Shown here piece by piece: positions 24,445-33,334 of a DNA stretch of 64,000 bases. The DNA is from Nocardioides sp. L-11A (GTDB taxonomy: Bacteria; Actinomycetota; Actinomycetes; Propionibacteriales; Nocardioidaceae). Numbering within the stretch: position 1 is the stretch's first letter; each line of letters begins with the position of its first letter. Position numbers and translations under genes: made by a program. The DNA is taken from NCBI GenBank assembly GCA_029961745.1, contig CP124680.1:5270001-5334000 (forward strand). Direction: 5' to 3'. The notes beneath the pieces were generated by a model, which worked only from the letters and a program-made list of their open reading frames with translations, had not been told where the DNA came from and did not search any database.

Positions 24445-26073
24445 TCAGAAGCCGGGCTCGGTGCGCTCCAGGATGGGTGCGAGGTCGAGACCGGCGGGCA
24501 GGGTGCCGAACGCGCTGCCCCAATCCCGGGCCAGCCGGGTGGCGCAGAACGCGTCGGCGACGGCGGTCGGGGCATGGCGGATCAGCAGCCCGGCCTGGAA
24601 GATCACCGCGATCTGCTCCACGAGCCGGCGCGCCCGCAGCTCGATGTCGTCGACGTCGGTGAACTCCTTCTTGAGCGAGGTGAGCGCGTCGTCGTACCTC
24701 GCGTCCACACCGGCGGCGAGCTCCGCCTCGGCGAAGAACGCGTCGAGCGACTCCGGCTCACGACCGATGGCGCGCAGCGCGTCGAGGGCGGCGACATTGC
24801 CGGAGCCCTCCCAGATCGAGAGCAGCGGCAACTCACGGTAGATGCGGGCCAGGTCGAAGTCCTCGATGTAGCCGTTGCCGCCCAGGCACTCCAACGCCTC
24901 GTTGGCGAGGACCGGGCCGCGCTTGCAGACGTAGTACTTGGTGGCCGCGAGCGCGAGGCGGCGCAGGGCGGCCTCCCCGGCATCGCCGCGGACCGCACGG
25001 TCGTTGGCACCGGCCAAGCGCATCATCGCGGTGGTGGCGGCCTCGGACTCGACCGCGAGGTCGGCGAGGACGTTGCGCATGAGCGGCTGGTCGATGAGGA
25101 GCTTGCCGAAGGCGGCGCGATGGCGGGCGTGGTGGGCGGCCTGCACCAGCGCGGACCGCATCCCCGACGCCGATCCGATCACGCAGTCGAGACGGGTCAT
25201 GTTGACCATCTCCACGATCGTCTTGACCCCGCGCCCCTCCTCGCCGACCAGCCAGCCGACGGCGTCGTCGTACTCGATCTCGGAGGAGGCGTTGGACTTG
25301 TTGCCGAGCTTGTCCTTGAGCCGCAGGAAGCGGATCGGATTGGCGTCGCCGCCCGGCAGCACGCGCGGGAGCAGGAAGCAGGACAGTCCACCCGGGGCCT
25401 GGGCGAGGGTGAGGAACAGGTCGGACATCGGGGCTGAGGTGAACCACTTGTGCCCGGTGATCCGGTACGTGCCGTCGGGCTGCGGAGTGGCGGTCGTGGT
25501 GTTCGCGCGTACGTCGGACCCGCCCTGCTTCTCGGTCATCGACATGCCCGCGATCAGGCCCCGCTTGGTCGCGGGGTCGCGCAGCCCGAAGTCGTACGCG
25601 CGGTTGGTGAGCAGCGGCTCGAAGCGCGCGGCGAGCTCCGGGTTCGCGCGCAGAGCCGGGACCACGGCGTAGGTCATCGAGATCGGGCACCCGTGGCCGG
25701 CATCGACGTTCCAGGAGTAGAACTTCGCGGCCCGCGCGACGTGGGCGCCCGGGCGGTCGTCTGCCCACGGCGCGGCGTGGATGCCGTGGGAGACGGCGGT
25801 CTCCATGAGCTGGTGGTACGCCGGCACGTACTCCACCTCGTCGACCCGGCGCCCGTAGCGGTCGTGGGTGTGCAGCCGCGGCGGGACCCGCTCGGCGAGG
25901 CGCCCCCAGTCCCGGGCCTGCTCGGTGCCGGCCAGGCGGCCGACCTCCGCGATCTCGGACAGCGCCCAGCCGGCTCCCTCGCGTTCGAGGCCCTCGCGCA
26001 GCGCGGGGTCGGCGGAGGTGTCGTGACCGAGGAGCGGCGGAACCTGGTTGAGGACCTCGTGGGTGGTGGACAT
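24445..26073 (-). CDS. AidB-like acyl-CoA dehydrogenase
   Basis: A 542-residue flavoprotein of the AidB branch of acyl-CoA dehydrogenases, longer than the usual ~380-400 residues. Diagnostic segments are SHGIHAAPWAD, SWNVDAGHGCPISMTYAVV, GMSMTEKQGGSDVRANTT, ITGHKWFTSAPMSDLFL and YKRGPVLANEALECLGGNGYIED-like ECLGGNGY motifs. E. coli AidB protects DNA from alkylation; in actinobacteria such proteins sit with crotonases and may be true dehydrogenases. It starts 4 bp after the crotonase stop with AAGGGG upstream, so the two are cotranscribed. Confidence 0.88.
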   Translation of the reverse strand: MSTTHEVLNQVPPLLGHDTSADPALREGLEREGAGWALSEIAEVGRLAGTEQARDWGRLAERVPPRLHTHDRYGRRVDEVEYVPAYHQLMETAVSHGIHAAPWADDRPGAHVARAAKFYSWNVDAGHGCPISMTYAVVPALRANPELAARFEPLLTNRAYDFGLRDPATKRGLIAGMSMTEKQGGSDVRANTTTATPQPDGTYRITGHKWFTSAPMSDLFLTLAQAPGGLSCFLLPRVLPGGDANPIRFLRLKDKLGNKSNASSEIEYDDAVGWLVGEEGRGVKTIVEMVNMTRLDCVIGSASGMRSALVQAAHHARHRAAFGKLLIDQPLMRNVLADLAVESEAATTAMMRLAGANDRAVRGDAGEAALRRLALAATKYYVCKRGPVLANEALECLGGNGYIEDFDLARIYRELPLLSIWEGSGNVAALDALRAIGREPESLDAFFAEAELAAGVDARYDDALTSLKKEFTDVDDIELRARRLVEQIAVIFQAGLLIRHAPTAVADAFCATRLARDWGSAFGTLPAGLDLAPILERTEPGF

Positions 26074-26077
26074 GTCG

Positions 26078-27115
26078 CTACCCCTTGCTGTCGGTGCTGT
26101 CGGTGCTGTCGGTGACCTTGCTGGTCTGCGGGCCGTGGTCGTCGTACGGCGCGCCGTCGCGCTCGCGCACGGCCTGCCGGAAGCCCGCCTCGGCCGCCCG
26201 CTGCTGGAAGGCGTAGCCCTCACGGGTGTGCCGGGAGATGCCGTCGAAGACGGTGCTGATCAGCTGGCTGTTCTGCACGCCCTGGGCGAGCAGGGCGGAG
26301 TTGAGGGCGAGCTTGACCATCATCAGCTGGTTCAGCGGCATCGCGGCGATCCGCTGCACCAGCCGTTCGGTGCGCTCGTCGAGGTCCTCGGGCGCGGGTG
26401 CCTCGATCGCGAGGCCCCACTCCGCGGCCTCGCGACCGGTGAGCGTGTCGCCGGTGAGGAGCAGCCGCTTGGCGCGCTGGTCGCCGAGGCGGTGGGCCCA
26501 CATCCCGGCGGAGGGCACGCCCCAGACCCGGGTCGGCGGGTAGCCGATCTTGGCGTCGGCGGCGATCACGATCTGGTCGCAGTGCAGCGCGATGTCGGTG
26601 CCCCCGGCCACGCAGAAGCCGTGGATCTTCGCCACGGTCGGCTTGTCGGCGTGGAGCAGGCTCGCGAAGCCCTTCGTGAACCGGCTCATCATCGCGTAGT
26701 CGACCATCGGGTCCCAGGTGCCGGCCGGGTCGTGGTTGAGCATCTGCACGGTCGGGTCGAGCGCGGTGCCGCTGCGCGGCGCGGCGCCGGTCATCCCGCC
26801 GTCCATCAGGTGCTCGGCACTCGCGGCGAGGTCGTAGCCCCCGCAGAAGCCCTTCCCGCGGCCGCTGAGGACGATGACGTGCACCCGCGGGTCGAGGTCC
26901 GCGCGCTCGACCGCGTCGGCGAGCTCGACCGGGGTGTCCGGCGTGATCGAGTTGCCCTGCTCGGGCCGGTCGAAGGTCAGCCGCGCCACCCGGCCGTCCA
27001 CCTCGTAGGTCAGGGTCCGGTACGACGGCGCCGCATCGGCCGGCTGCGGGACGGCACGGTAGGGCGACTGCTCGCCCTCGGTCGCGGAGCGGCGCCACAG
27101 GGGTGTGTCGGCCAT
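26078..27115 (-). CDS. crotonase/enoyl-CoA hydratase family protein
   Basis: A 345-residue crotonase. The oxyanion-hole motifs are VIVLSGRGKGFCGGYDL and KIHGFCVAGGTDIALHCD; the family is normally about 260 residues and this one has an insertion (AAPRSGTALDPTVQMLNHD region) and a C-terminal tail with TDSTDSTDS repeats. It likely hydrates a branched or unusual enoyl-CoA and works with the AidB-like dehydrogenase downstream. TAACAT is 6 nt before the ATG, giving a leaderless start diverging from the PaaX regulator. Confidence 0.88.
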   Translation of the reverse strand: MADTPLWRRSATEGEQSPYRAVPQPADAAPSYRTLTYEVDGRVARLTFDRPEQGNSITPDTPVELADAVERADLDPRVHVIVLSGRGKGFCGGYDLAASAEHLMDGGMTGAAPRSGTALDPTVQMLNHDPAGTWDPMVDYAMMSRFTKGFASLLHADKPTVAKIHGFCVAGGTDIALHCDQIVIAADAKIGYPPTRVWGVPSAGMWAHRLGDQRAKRLLLTGDTLTGREAAEWGLAIEAPAPEDLDERTERLVQRIAAMPLNQLMMVKLALNSALLAQGVQNSQLISTVFDGISRHTREGYAFQQRAAEAGFRQAVRERDGAPYDDHGPQTSKVTDSTDSTDSKG

Positions 27116-27121
27116 GTCCCG

Positions 27122-27163
27122 ATGTTACGCATCGCCCCACAATCGTGTCTAGATGTGTAGCAT
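27122..27163. promoter_or_regulatory. divergent promoters crotonase / PaaX
   Basis: TAACAT (27127-27122, minus) and TAGCAT (27158-27163, plus) are each 6 nt from the respective ATG (27115 and 27170). The 54-bp gap contains TCTAGA and a TGTGT-rich segment that could hold the PaaX operator, allowing the regulator to control both genes. Confidence 0.6.
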
Positions 27164-27169
27164 GTGACC

Positions 27170-27901
27170 ATGGAGGAGATCGCCCCGCTGTCCGCGCGCT
27201 CGGCGATGCTGAGCCTGCTGCTCGGGTCCCACCCGGACCGGATGTCGGCCGCCGAGCTGGTCCGCGCGGGCGAGCACTTCGGCATCCCGGCCGCGACCGT
27301 GCGGGTCGCGTTGACCCGCGCCGTCGCCGCGGGCGACCTGGAGCGCGACGCGGACGACCCCCGCCACTACGTCCTCGGCGAGCGGCTCGCCGCGCGCCAG
27401 CGCCGCCAGGACGAGGCGGTCCTCGACGCCGAGACGGCATGGGACGGCGGCTGGGAGATGGCGGTCGTCGTGGTCACCGGCCGCACCGGAGCCGAGCGCG
27501 CGGCACTGCGGGAGCGGCTGGCGTCGTACCGGCTGGCGGAGCTGCGGGAGGGCGTGTGGGCCCGGCCCGCGAACCTCCGGCGAGCGCGGGGGTACGCCGA
27601 CGAGTCGGTCCTCGTCACGTTCACGGCCACCCCCGACGAGGATCCCGCCGATCTCGCCACCGGACTGTGGGACCTGGCCGCCTGGGCCGGCGAGGGCCGA
27701 CGCCTGCTGCGGCGCCTGGAGCGGACGACCGCGCCCGCGCCGCGACTGGCGGTCGCAGCGCGCCTCGTCCGGCATCTCGCGGCCGACCCGCTCCTGCCGG
27801 CCGCGCTGCTGCCGGCGGACTGGCCGGCCGGCGCGATGCGGAGCGCCTACGCGGCCTATCAGGACGAGCTGCGCGAGCTGGCGCTCTCCGCCTCGCGCTG
27901 A
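27170..27901 (+). CDS. PaaX-family transcriptional regulator
   Basis: A 243-residue PaaX-type repressor: N-terminal winged helix (ARSAMLSLLLGSHP, AAELVRAGEHFGIPAATVRVALTRAV, LGERLAARQRRQ) followed by the middle and C-terminal PaaX domains (W..GWEMAVVVV, EGVWARPANL). PaaX repressors sense aryl-CoA thioesters; here the likely ligand is an acyl-CoA handled by the divergent crotonase/AidB pair. ATG 27170 is preferred over GTG 27164 because TAGCAT sits 6 nt upstream of the ATG. The 3' end overlaps the convergent membrane protein gene by 43 nt. Confidence 0.85.
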   Translation: MEEIAPLSARSAMLSLLLGSHPDRMSAAELVRAGEHFGIPAATVRVALTRAVAAGDLERDADDPRHYVLGERLAARQRRQDEAVLDAETAWDGGWEMAVVVVTGRTGAERAALRERLASYRLAELREGVWARPANLRRARGYADESVLVTFTATPDEDPADLATGLWDLAAWAGEGRRLLRRLERTTAPAPRLAVAARLVRHLAADPLLPAALLPADWPAGAMRSAYAAYQDELRELALSASR

Positions 27902-28437
27902 TCGACCCGCCACGAGGTGGGCAGCTCCCACAGCGGCCCGAAGAGGAACCACAGGCCGACGAGCGTCCACGGGGGCCGGATCCAGCCGAGCAGGGCGCCG
28001 TCCTGGTCGCCGTCGGCAACGAGGACGACCAGGCCGAGCATCACGACCGACGCGATGACAGCGGCCAGCACGACCCGGAACCACTCGCGCCACAGCGCCG
28101 CCATCCGCTCCGGGCCGTGCTTGGGCGGCTTGACCGGGGGCGGCCCGCCGGCGAAGCGGTGCGCGAAGCGGACGTCGGCCCAGCGCACGATCGAGGGGCC
28201 GAAGGCGATCGAGAACCCGAGGTAGATCCCGGCCAGGCCGTGCGTCGTACCGGCCTCGGCACCCCGGTGCAGGTCGACCGCGACGGCGATGACCAGAGCG
28301 AGGTCGAGCAGCGGGATCAGGGCCAGGGTGACCGTGCTCGCGCGGCGCCGACGGACGACGTAGCGGAGCGCGAGGCCGAGCCCGAGGAGCACCCAGAGAC
28401 CGATCTCGGAGGCCGCGATGAAGCCGGCGACGAACAC
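27859..28437 (-). CDS. integral membrane protein
   Basis: A 192-residue protein with five to six hydrophobic segments (VAGFIAASEIGLWVLLGLG, TVTLALIPLLDLALVIAVAV, VVLAAVIASVVMLGLVVLV and others) and a conserved-looking cytosolic loop with PPKHGPERMAALWREWFR. I know similar uncharacterised membrane proteins beside TetR genes in actinobacteria. The start GTG 28437 is chosen for the AAAGGGAG site 5 nt upstream; an in-frame ATG at 28464 lies near the operator. Likely controlled by the divergent TetR. Confidence 0.65.
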   Translation of the reverse strand: MFVAGFIAASEIGLWVLLGLGLALRYVVRRRRASTVTLALIPLLDLALVIAVAVDLHRGAEAGTTHGLAGIYLGFSIAFGPSIVRWADVRFAHRFAGGPPPVKPPKHGPERMAALWREWFRVVLAAVIASVVMLGLVVLVADGDQDGALLGWIRPPWTLVGLWFLFGPLWELPTSWRVDQREAESASSRSSS

Positions 28438-28480
28438 GAATGCTCCCTTTCGTAGCACGGACATGCCAGAACAGAGACAG

Positions 28481-28500
28481 TAGCACGATCGTGCTAACAT
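28481..28500. promoter_or_regulatory. TetR operator and -10 element
   Basis: TAGCACGATCGTGCTA (28481-28496) is a perfect 16-bp palindrome between the divergent membrane-protein and TetR genes. The TetR -10 TAACAT (28495-28500) overlaps its end and is 6 nt from ATG 28507; on the other strand TACTGT could serve the membrane gene. Autorepression and co-repression are expected. Confidence 0.75.
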
Positions 28501-28506
28501 CGAGAC

Positions 28507-29100
28507 ATGCCGCGGACGATCGACCATGACGAACGGCGGCAGCTGATCGGCGAGGCCGTGTGGCGGCTGGTGCTTCGCGAGGGCGTCGGCGCCGTGTCGC
28601 TGCGGACCGTCGCCGCGGAGGCCGGCCTGGTCCTCGGCTCGCTGAGGCACAGCTTCCCGACGAAGGCCGAGCTCCTCGCCTTCGCCATGCGCCTGGCCCA
28701 CGAGCGGGCGGCGACGCGCGTCGCCCGCCACGGCCGGGTGCGGGACCCGCGCCGTCGGGCGGTGGCCGCCCTGCGGGAGCTGCTCCCCCTCGACGACGAG
28801 CGCACCGTCGAGATGCACGTGCACCTCGCCCTGCTGGCCGAGGGCCCCCGGCACCCGGAGCTGACCGCACTGGCCGACGACGCCCAGGAGGCGATCCGCG
28901 GGCTGTGCCTGCGCTGTCTCACCGATCTGCGCGACGCCGGCCAGATCGCTGCCGATCGTCACCTGGGGCGGGAGACGACCACCCTGCACGCCCTCCTCGA
29001 CGGTCTCGCCCTGCACGCCATGCGCGACCCGCGGCTGCGGCGGGCGGCCACCCGGGCCCTCGACGATCACCTCGACGCGCTGGCCCGACCGCTCGCCTGA
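28507..29100 (+). CDS. TetR-family transcriptional regulator
   Basis: A 197-residue TetR protein with HTH (RRQLIGEAVWRLVLREGVGAVS, RTVAAEAGLVLGSLRHSFPTK) and a BetI-like C-terminal domain. SLRHSF in the recognition helix region is typical of the BetI/TetR_C_6-like subgroup. It is divergent from an integral membrane protein gene with a 16-bp palindromic operator between them, and probably represses both. The start is the leaderless ATG 28507. Confidence 0.9.
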   Translation: MPRTIDHDERRQLIGEAVWRLVLREGVGAVSLRTVAAEAGLVLGSLRHSFPTKAELLAFAMRLAHERAATRVARHGRVRDPRRRAVAALRELLPLDDERTVEMHVHLALLAEGPRHPELTALADDAQEAIRGLCLRCLTDLRDAGQIAADRHLGRETTTLHALLDGLALHAMRDPRLRRAATRALDDHLDALARPLA

Positions 29101-29210
29101 CCGCCGACTGCCGGGGTTCTCCACAGGTCCCCGATCAACGGTGGGGAGGCCACTCCACAGCGGCCAGCATGGCCCCATGACTCTCGGAAATCCCACGGAG
29201 GTGAGGCACC

Positions 29211-29789
29211 ATGGGGACCATGACCAGCCTGTCGCCGGATGCGGACCTGCTGGCGGGGATCCCCGTCGGTCGCTCGCTGACGGCGCTCGACGTCGCCGAG
29301 CTCACCGGCGAGGGGGCTCGCTATGAGCTCATCGACGGGGTGCTGACCGAGATGGCCGGCTGCAGCGAGGAGCACCAGGACGTCGTGGTGCATCTCATCG
29401 CGCTGCTGTTCAGACTCCGGCCGACCACCATGAAGGTGCTGACGGCGCCGTTCGACATCATCGATGACCACACTGCCGTGCAGCCCGATGTCGTCGTGAT
29501 CCCGAAGGGTCCGCCGACCGACCACGGCTACGTCGAAGGCGCGCCGCTGCTGGTCGTCGAGGTGCTCTCGCCGAGCACGGCCCTCTACGACCTCAACACC
29601 AAGTTCAAGAGGTACGAGCGCGCCGGGGTCGCGTCGTACTGGGCGATCGACCCGGTCAAACTGCGCCTGATCGCCTGGGAGCTGCGCGACGGCGCGTACG
29701 TCGAGGTCGCCGACGTCACCGGGGACGAGACCTGGTCCGCCGAGCTGCCCTTCCCCGTCACCATCACACCGGCCGATCTCGTCGACTGA
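29211..29789 (+). CDS. Uma2-family (DUF820) putative endonuclease
   Basis: A 192-residue Uma2-family protein with the PD-(D/E)XK-like core: RYELIDGVLTEMA, a VQPDVVVIPKGPP segment holding the catalytic Asp, and VVEVLSPSTALYDLNTKFKRYERAGV with the Glu and downstream Lys. The family is widespread and often multicopy in cyanobacteria and actinobacteria; its biological role is unknown and a nuclease activity is inferred from fold only. The start has GGAGGTGAGG upstream of ATG; a second ATG three codons later is possible. Confidence 0.85.
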   Translation: MGTMTSLSPDADLLAGIPVGRSLTALDVAELTGEGARYELIDGVLTEMAGCSEEHQDVVVHLIALLFRLRPTTMKVLTAPFDIIDDHTAVQPDVVVIPKGPPTDHGYVEGAPLLVVEVLSPSTALYDLNTKFKRYERAGVASYWAIDPVKLRLIAWELRDGAYVEVADVTGDETWSAELPFPVTITPADLVD

Positions 29790-29812
29790 CCCGGCCGGCT
29801 GAGCCGGCGGGA

Positions 29813-30505
29813 TCAGACCAGCCCGTCGGGCAGCTCGGCACCCGCCTCGAACAGCGGCAGCAGGCGCGCTGCCCGCACCGCCGCGTCGACGACCAGCTCG
29901 ACGTCGTCGGCGAGATCGGCCGAGACCTGCGTATCGTCGGCGGAGCCCCGCGGGGCGATGGTGCGGGCGTGGAGATCGGCGAGCAGCAGGTCCCGGCCGA
30001 CGCCGCGCAGGGCGAAGAGCACCAGCGGATCGGTGTCGACCAGCCAGCCGGCCTGGATCAGGACCGCGACCGCGTGCGGGCAGGGGTCGAGGTAGTGGGG
30101 GCAGGTGCAGGTCGCGGTCAGCTCGCCACCGAAGGGCAGCAGCTCGACACCGACCTCCTCGGCGTGCTCGACGAGGTCGTGCGGCAGGTTGCCGGCCAGC
30201 AGCTCGGCGATCCGCCCCGACTCGGCCGCGACGACCTCGATCAGCGCCGTCCGCGCCGCGTCGTCCAGGACGGGGATCGTGATCTCGACCGTCCAGGCGT
30301 CGTCGGCATCACGGCAGGCGGCGAGCAGGCCGCCGGCCTCGATGCTGATCGCGCCGACGTCGCCGCGACGGGCGTGGGTGCGGCCGGGACGCAGCTCCGC
30401 GTCGGAGTACGCCGCCTCCTCGACCGCGCGCTGCCAGGCCTTGCCCCACCACGAGCGGACGCCGCGGACGGGCCGGGTCTGGCGGGTGAAGGTGGTCCTC
30501 GTCAA
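29813..30505 (-). CDS. SWIM zinc-finger protein
   Basis: A 230-residue protein with a SWIM zinc finger CTCPHYLDPCPH (C-x-C-x6-C-x-H) near residue 125-136, in a protein that otherwise contains a conserved N-terminal RSWWGKAWQRAVE motif. Such proteins are regularly encoded next to SNF2 helicases in actinobacteria, and the SWIM finger may mediate DNA or protein contact. The start is a TTG overlapping the helicase stop (TTGA), with GGAGG upstream, so it is translationally coupled to the helicase gene. Confidence 0.82.
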   Translation of the reverse strand: MTRTTFTRQTRPVRGVRSWWGKAWQRAVEEAAYSDAELRPGRTHARRGDVGAISIEAGGLLAACRDADDAWTVEITIPVLDDAARTALIEVVAAESGRIAELLAGNLPHDLVEHAEEVGVELLPFGGELTATCTCPHYLDPCPHAVAVLIQAGWLVDTDPLVLFALRGVGRDLLLADLHARTIAPRGSADDTQVSADLADDVELVVDAAVRAARLLPLFEAGAELPDGLV

Positions 30506-33282
30506 CCGGTGGTCCTCCGTGCCTCGCGGCGCAGGGTGACCAGGTCGCGCAGCTCCTCGTCGCTGAGCTCGGTCAGCGCGGCGTCGCCCCGGGCCAGGAC
30601 GGCGTCGGCGAGCTGGCGCTTGCGGTCGAGCAGCTGGGCGACCCGCTCCTCGACCGTCCCGCGGGTGACCATCCGGTGCACCTGGACCGGCCGGGTCTGC
30701 CCGATCCGGTACGCCCGGTCCGTCGCCTGCTCCTCCACCGCCGGGTTCCACCAGCGGTCGAAGTGGACGACATGGTCGGCGCGGGTCAGGTTCAGTCCGG
30801 TGCCTCCGGCCTTGAGGGAGAGCAGGAACACCGGGACGCCGGCGCCGTCCGCACCGGCGGGCCCGTCGGCGGCCTGGAACCTGCGGACCATCGCCTCGCG
30901 CTGGGCGACGGGCGTGCCACCGTGCAGGAACTGGTGCGGAACCCCGAGCCCGGTGAGGTGCTCCTCGATGAGGCGGGCCATGGCGACGTACTGGGTGAAC
31001 ACCAGGACGGCGCCGCCCTCGGCGAGCACGGTCGCGACCAGCTCCTCGAGCAGCTCCAACTTCTCGGAGCGGCCGGCGAGCCGGATCGCGCCGGACTGCT
31101 TGAGGAACTGCGCCGGGTGGTTGCAGATCTGCTTGAGGCCGGTCAGCAGCGCCAGCACCATGCCGCGGCGGGCGTCCTCGTCGGCGCGCTCGATGCGGGC
31201 CATGGTGTCCTTGACGAACGCCTCGTAGAGGACGACCTGCTCGCGGGTCAGGCCGAGCAGGTGGTCGGTCTCCGTCTTCGGCGGCAGCTCGGGCGCGATC
31301 CCGGGGTCCGACTTGCGGCGACGGAGCAGGAACGGGCCGATCAGGTCGGCGAACTGGCGGGCCTTCGTGGGCTCCGCCCCGGACTCGATCGGCGCGCCCC
31401 ACACCCGGCGGAACGCCTGACGGCTGCCGAGCAGGCCGGGGACGCACCAGTCGAGGATCGACCACAGCTCGGTGAGGTCGTTCTCGACGGGGGTACCGGT
31501 CAGCGCGACCCGGGCGCGACTGGTCAGGCGACGCAGGGCGCGGGCGGTCGACGTACGGGAGTTCTTGACGTGCTGGGCCTCGTCGGCCACGACGATGTCC
31601 CAGGTGAGCCCGGCGAAGGTGTCGATGTCGCGGCGCAGCGTGCCGTAGGTGGTGAGCACGAAGCCGCCGCGCAGACCCTCGAGGGAGCGCGTGCCACCGT
31701 GGAACCGGCGGACCGGAATGCCGGGCGCGAACCGCTCGATCTCGGCCTCCCAGTTGCCGAGGAGGCTGGCCGGGCACACGACGAGGGTCGGGCCGCCGTG
31801 GGACAGGCCCTGCTCGAGTCGGTGGAGGTGGAGCGCGATCAGGGTGATCGTCTTGCCGAGGCCCATGTCGTCGGCCAGGCAGGCGCCGAGCCCGAGCCCG
31901 GTCAGGTCGGCGAGCCAGGTCAGGCCGTGCCGCTGGTACCCCCGCAACCGCGCGGCCAGGCCGGCCGGCTCGGGGAGGGGCGCGCGGGTCGCGGCGCCGA
32001 GCAGCTGCTCGCGGACCTGCAGCAGGCTGGCGCCGACGACCACCTCGGCGCTCGCCGACGGTACGTCGCCCGTCGCGGGCAGCTCCGTGACGCCGGCGAG
32101 CGCGGCGGCGAGGGCCTGCGCGCCGGTGGCCTTGCGGATCAGCCGCTTGCGGGCCCGCGCGGCGGTGGTCGGATCGACCACGGTCCAGGCGCCGCGGAGT
32201 TTGATCACCGGGCTGGCGGCCTGCGCGAGCTCGGCCATCTCGGCCGCGGTGAGCGCCTCGCCGTGGAGGGAGACCTGCCACGAGAAGGAGAAGAGGCCGT
32301 CGGTCGAGAACGGGCTCTCCTGCAGCGGCAGCTCCGGGTTGCGCCCGGCACCCTCGCGGCGCTGGTCGAGCACGGCGCGGGTGGTCAGGTCGGGGCCGAG
32401 GGAGCGCGGCCAGTGGACATCGACGCGGACGTCGCGCAGGGCGCCCACGTGATCGAGCAGGCTCCCGATCTCCGCGCCGTCGAGCGTGAGCTGGTCGGGC
32501 ACCGCGAGGGCGAGCAGTCGGTCGAGCACCGGCCACGCGTCGGCCGCGGCCCGCAGCGCGATGCTGGCATGCACCCGCGCCCGACTCCCGAAGCCGTGCT
32601 CCGCCGGGCCGCCGGTCCACAGCAGGGCCGCATCGCGGACGTGGAGCGGATCGCGTTCGTCGTGCACCTGGAGCACGACCCGGACCGTACCCGCGACGAG
32701 CTCCTCCTCGTCGGCCTCCACCCGCAGGGAGATCCGCACCAGCTCGGGCAGGACCGCGTCGTCGGCGTCCCGGTCCGGCCGCTCGTCGCGACGTGCCGCG
32801 AGGCGGCGGCGGACCCGGTCGGCGAAGTCCTCGGGCCGGCTCGGTCCGGCCGGCGCCTCGGTGGGGCGGGCCCGTCGGCCGCTCGGCGCCGCGCGCGGCA
32901 GCGTGCCCGCAACGGCGTCCAGCATGCCGCGGACCAGTCCGGCGGCGTCGGCGACCGGCAGGTCGTCGTACGCACGGGCGTGGGCGAGGCGCTCCACCGC
33001 GTCCTGGTCGCGCGGCTCCAGCCCGTCGACCCGCCAGGCCCGGCCGGTGGGGTCGGGCGCGACCTTGCCGGCTGCCACCAGGCGCAGCCCGAGCAGCGCG
33101 GCCCCGCTGAGCAGCTGCACGCTGGGATGGGCGTCGTCGTCGTTGCGCGAGCGGCTCAGCACGGGCAGTGCCGCACTGACCGGCAGGGCGACCCGCCGCG
33201 CACCGTCGGCGTCGGTGAACTCGATGGTCGCCGGGTCCCCGGACCGGAGGGTCGCGGGACCGGTGACGGGAACGAAGCTCAC
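30502..33282 (-). CDS. SNF2/HepA-family helicase-like ATPase
   Basis: A 926-residue SNF2 ATPase. The N-terminal ~450 residues are a bacterial SNF2 accessory region; then come motif I LADDMGLGKTITLIALHL, motif II VVADEAQHVKN, motif III LTGTPVENDLTELWSILDW, motif IV/V VLVFTQYVAMARL and motif VI ATDRAYRIGQTRPVQVHR. It should translocate on double-stranded DNA and remodel protein-DNA complexes, in repair, transcription or defence. The partner SWIM protein follows with overlapping stop/start. GTG 33282 has TAGGTT 6 nt upstream. Confidence 0.92.
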   Translation of the reverse strand: MSFVPVTGPATLRSGDPATIEFTDADGARRVALPVSAALPVLSRSRNDDDAHPSVQLLSGAALLGLRLVAAGKVAPDPTGRAWRVDGLEPRDQDAVERLAHARAYDDLPVADAAGLVRGMLDAVAGTLPRAAPSGRRARPTEAPAGPSRPEDFADRVRRRLAARRDERPDRDADDAVLPELVRISLRVEADEEELVAGTVRVVLQVHDERDPLHVRDAALLWTGGPAEHGFGSRARVHASIALRAAADAWPVLDRLLALAVPDQLTLDGAEIGSLLDHVGALRDVRVDVHWPRSLGPDLTTRAVLDQRREGAGRNPELPLQESPFSTDGLFSFSWQVSLHGEALTAAEMAELAQAASPVIKLRGAWTVVDPTTAARARKRLIRKATGAQALAAALAGVTELPATGDVPSASAEVVVGASLLQVREQLLGAATRAPLPEPAGLAARLRGYQRHGLTWLADLTGLGLGACLADDMGLGKTITLIALHLHRLEQGLSHGGPTLVVCPASLLGNWEAEIERFAPGIPVRRFHGGTRSLEGLRGGFVLTTYGTLRRDIDTFAGLTWDIVVADEAQHVKNSRTSTARALRRLTSRARVALTGTPVENDLTELWSILDWCVPGLLGSRQAFRRVWGAPIESGAEPTKARQFADLIGPFLLRRRKSDPGIAPELPPKTETDHLLGLTREQVVLYEAFVKDTMARIERADEDARRGMVLALLTGLKQICNHPAQFLKQSGAIRLAGRSEKLELLEELVATVLAEGGAVLVFTQYVAMARLIEEHLTGLGVPHQFLHGGTPVAQREAMVRRFQAADGPAGADGAGVPVFLLSLKAGGTGLNLTRADHVVHFDRWWNPAVEEQATDRAYRIGQTRPVQVHRMVTRGTVEERVAQLLDRKRQLADAVLARGDAALTELSDEELRDLVTLRREARRTTG

Positions 33283-33334
33283 AGGGGGAACCTAACCCGC
33301 GGCCCCTACTCAGGCCCGCTCGCGGGGAGGTCCG

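Noticed and set aside
24445..27115. AidB-like dehydrogenase and crotonase as part of the leucine operon
   Set aside because: They have their own promoter and PaaX regulator and lie on the other side of lipoprotein, propeller and TetR genes; a functional link remains possible but is not shown.
29211..29789. Uma2 protein as a transposon- or phage-borne nuclease
   Set aside because: No mobile-element genes or ends are nearby, and composition matches the surroundings.
29813..33282. SNF2/SWIM pair as a known defence island
   Set aside because: No other defence genes, methylases or island borders flank it; the pair alone is insufficient evidence.
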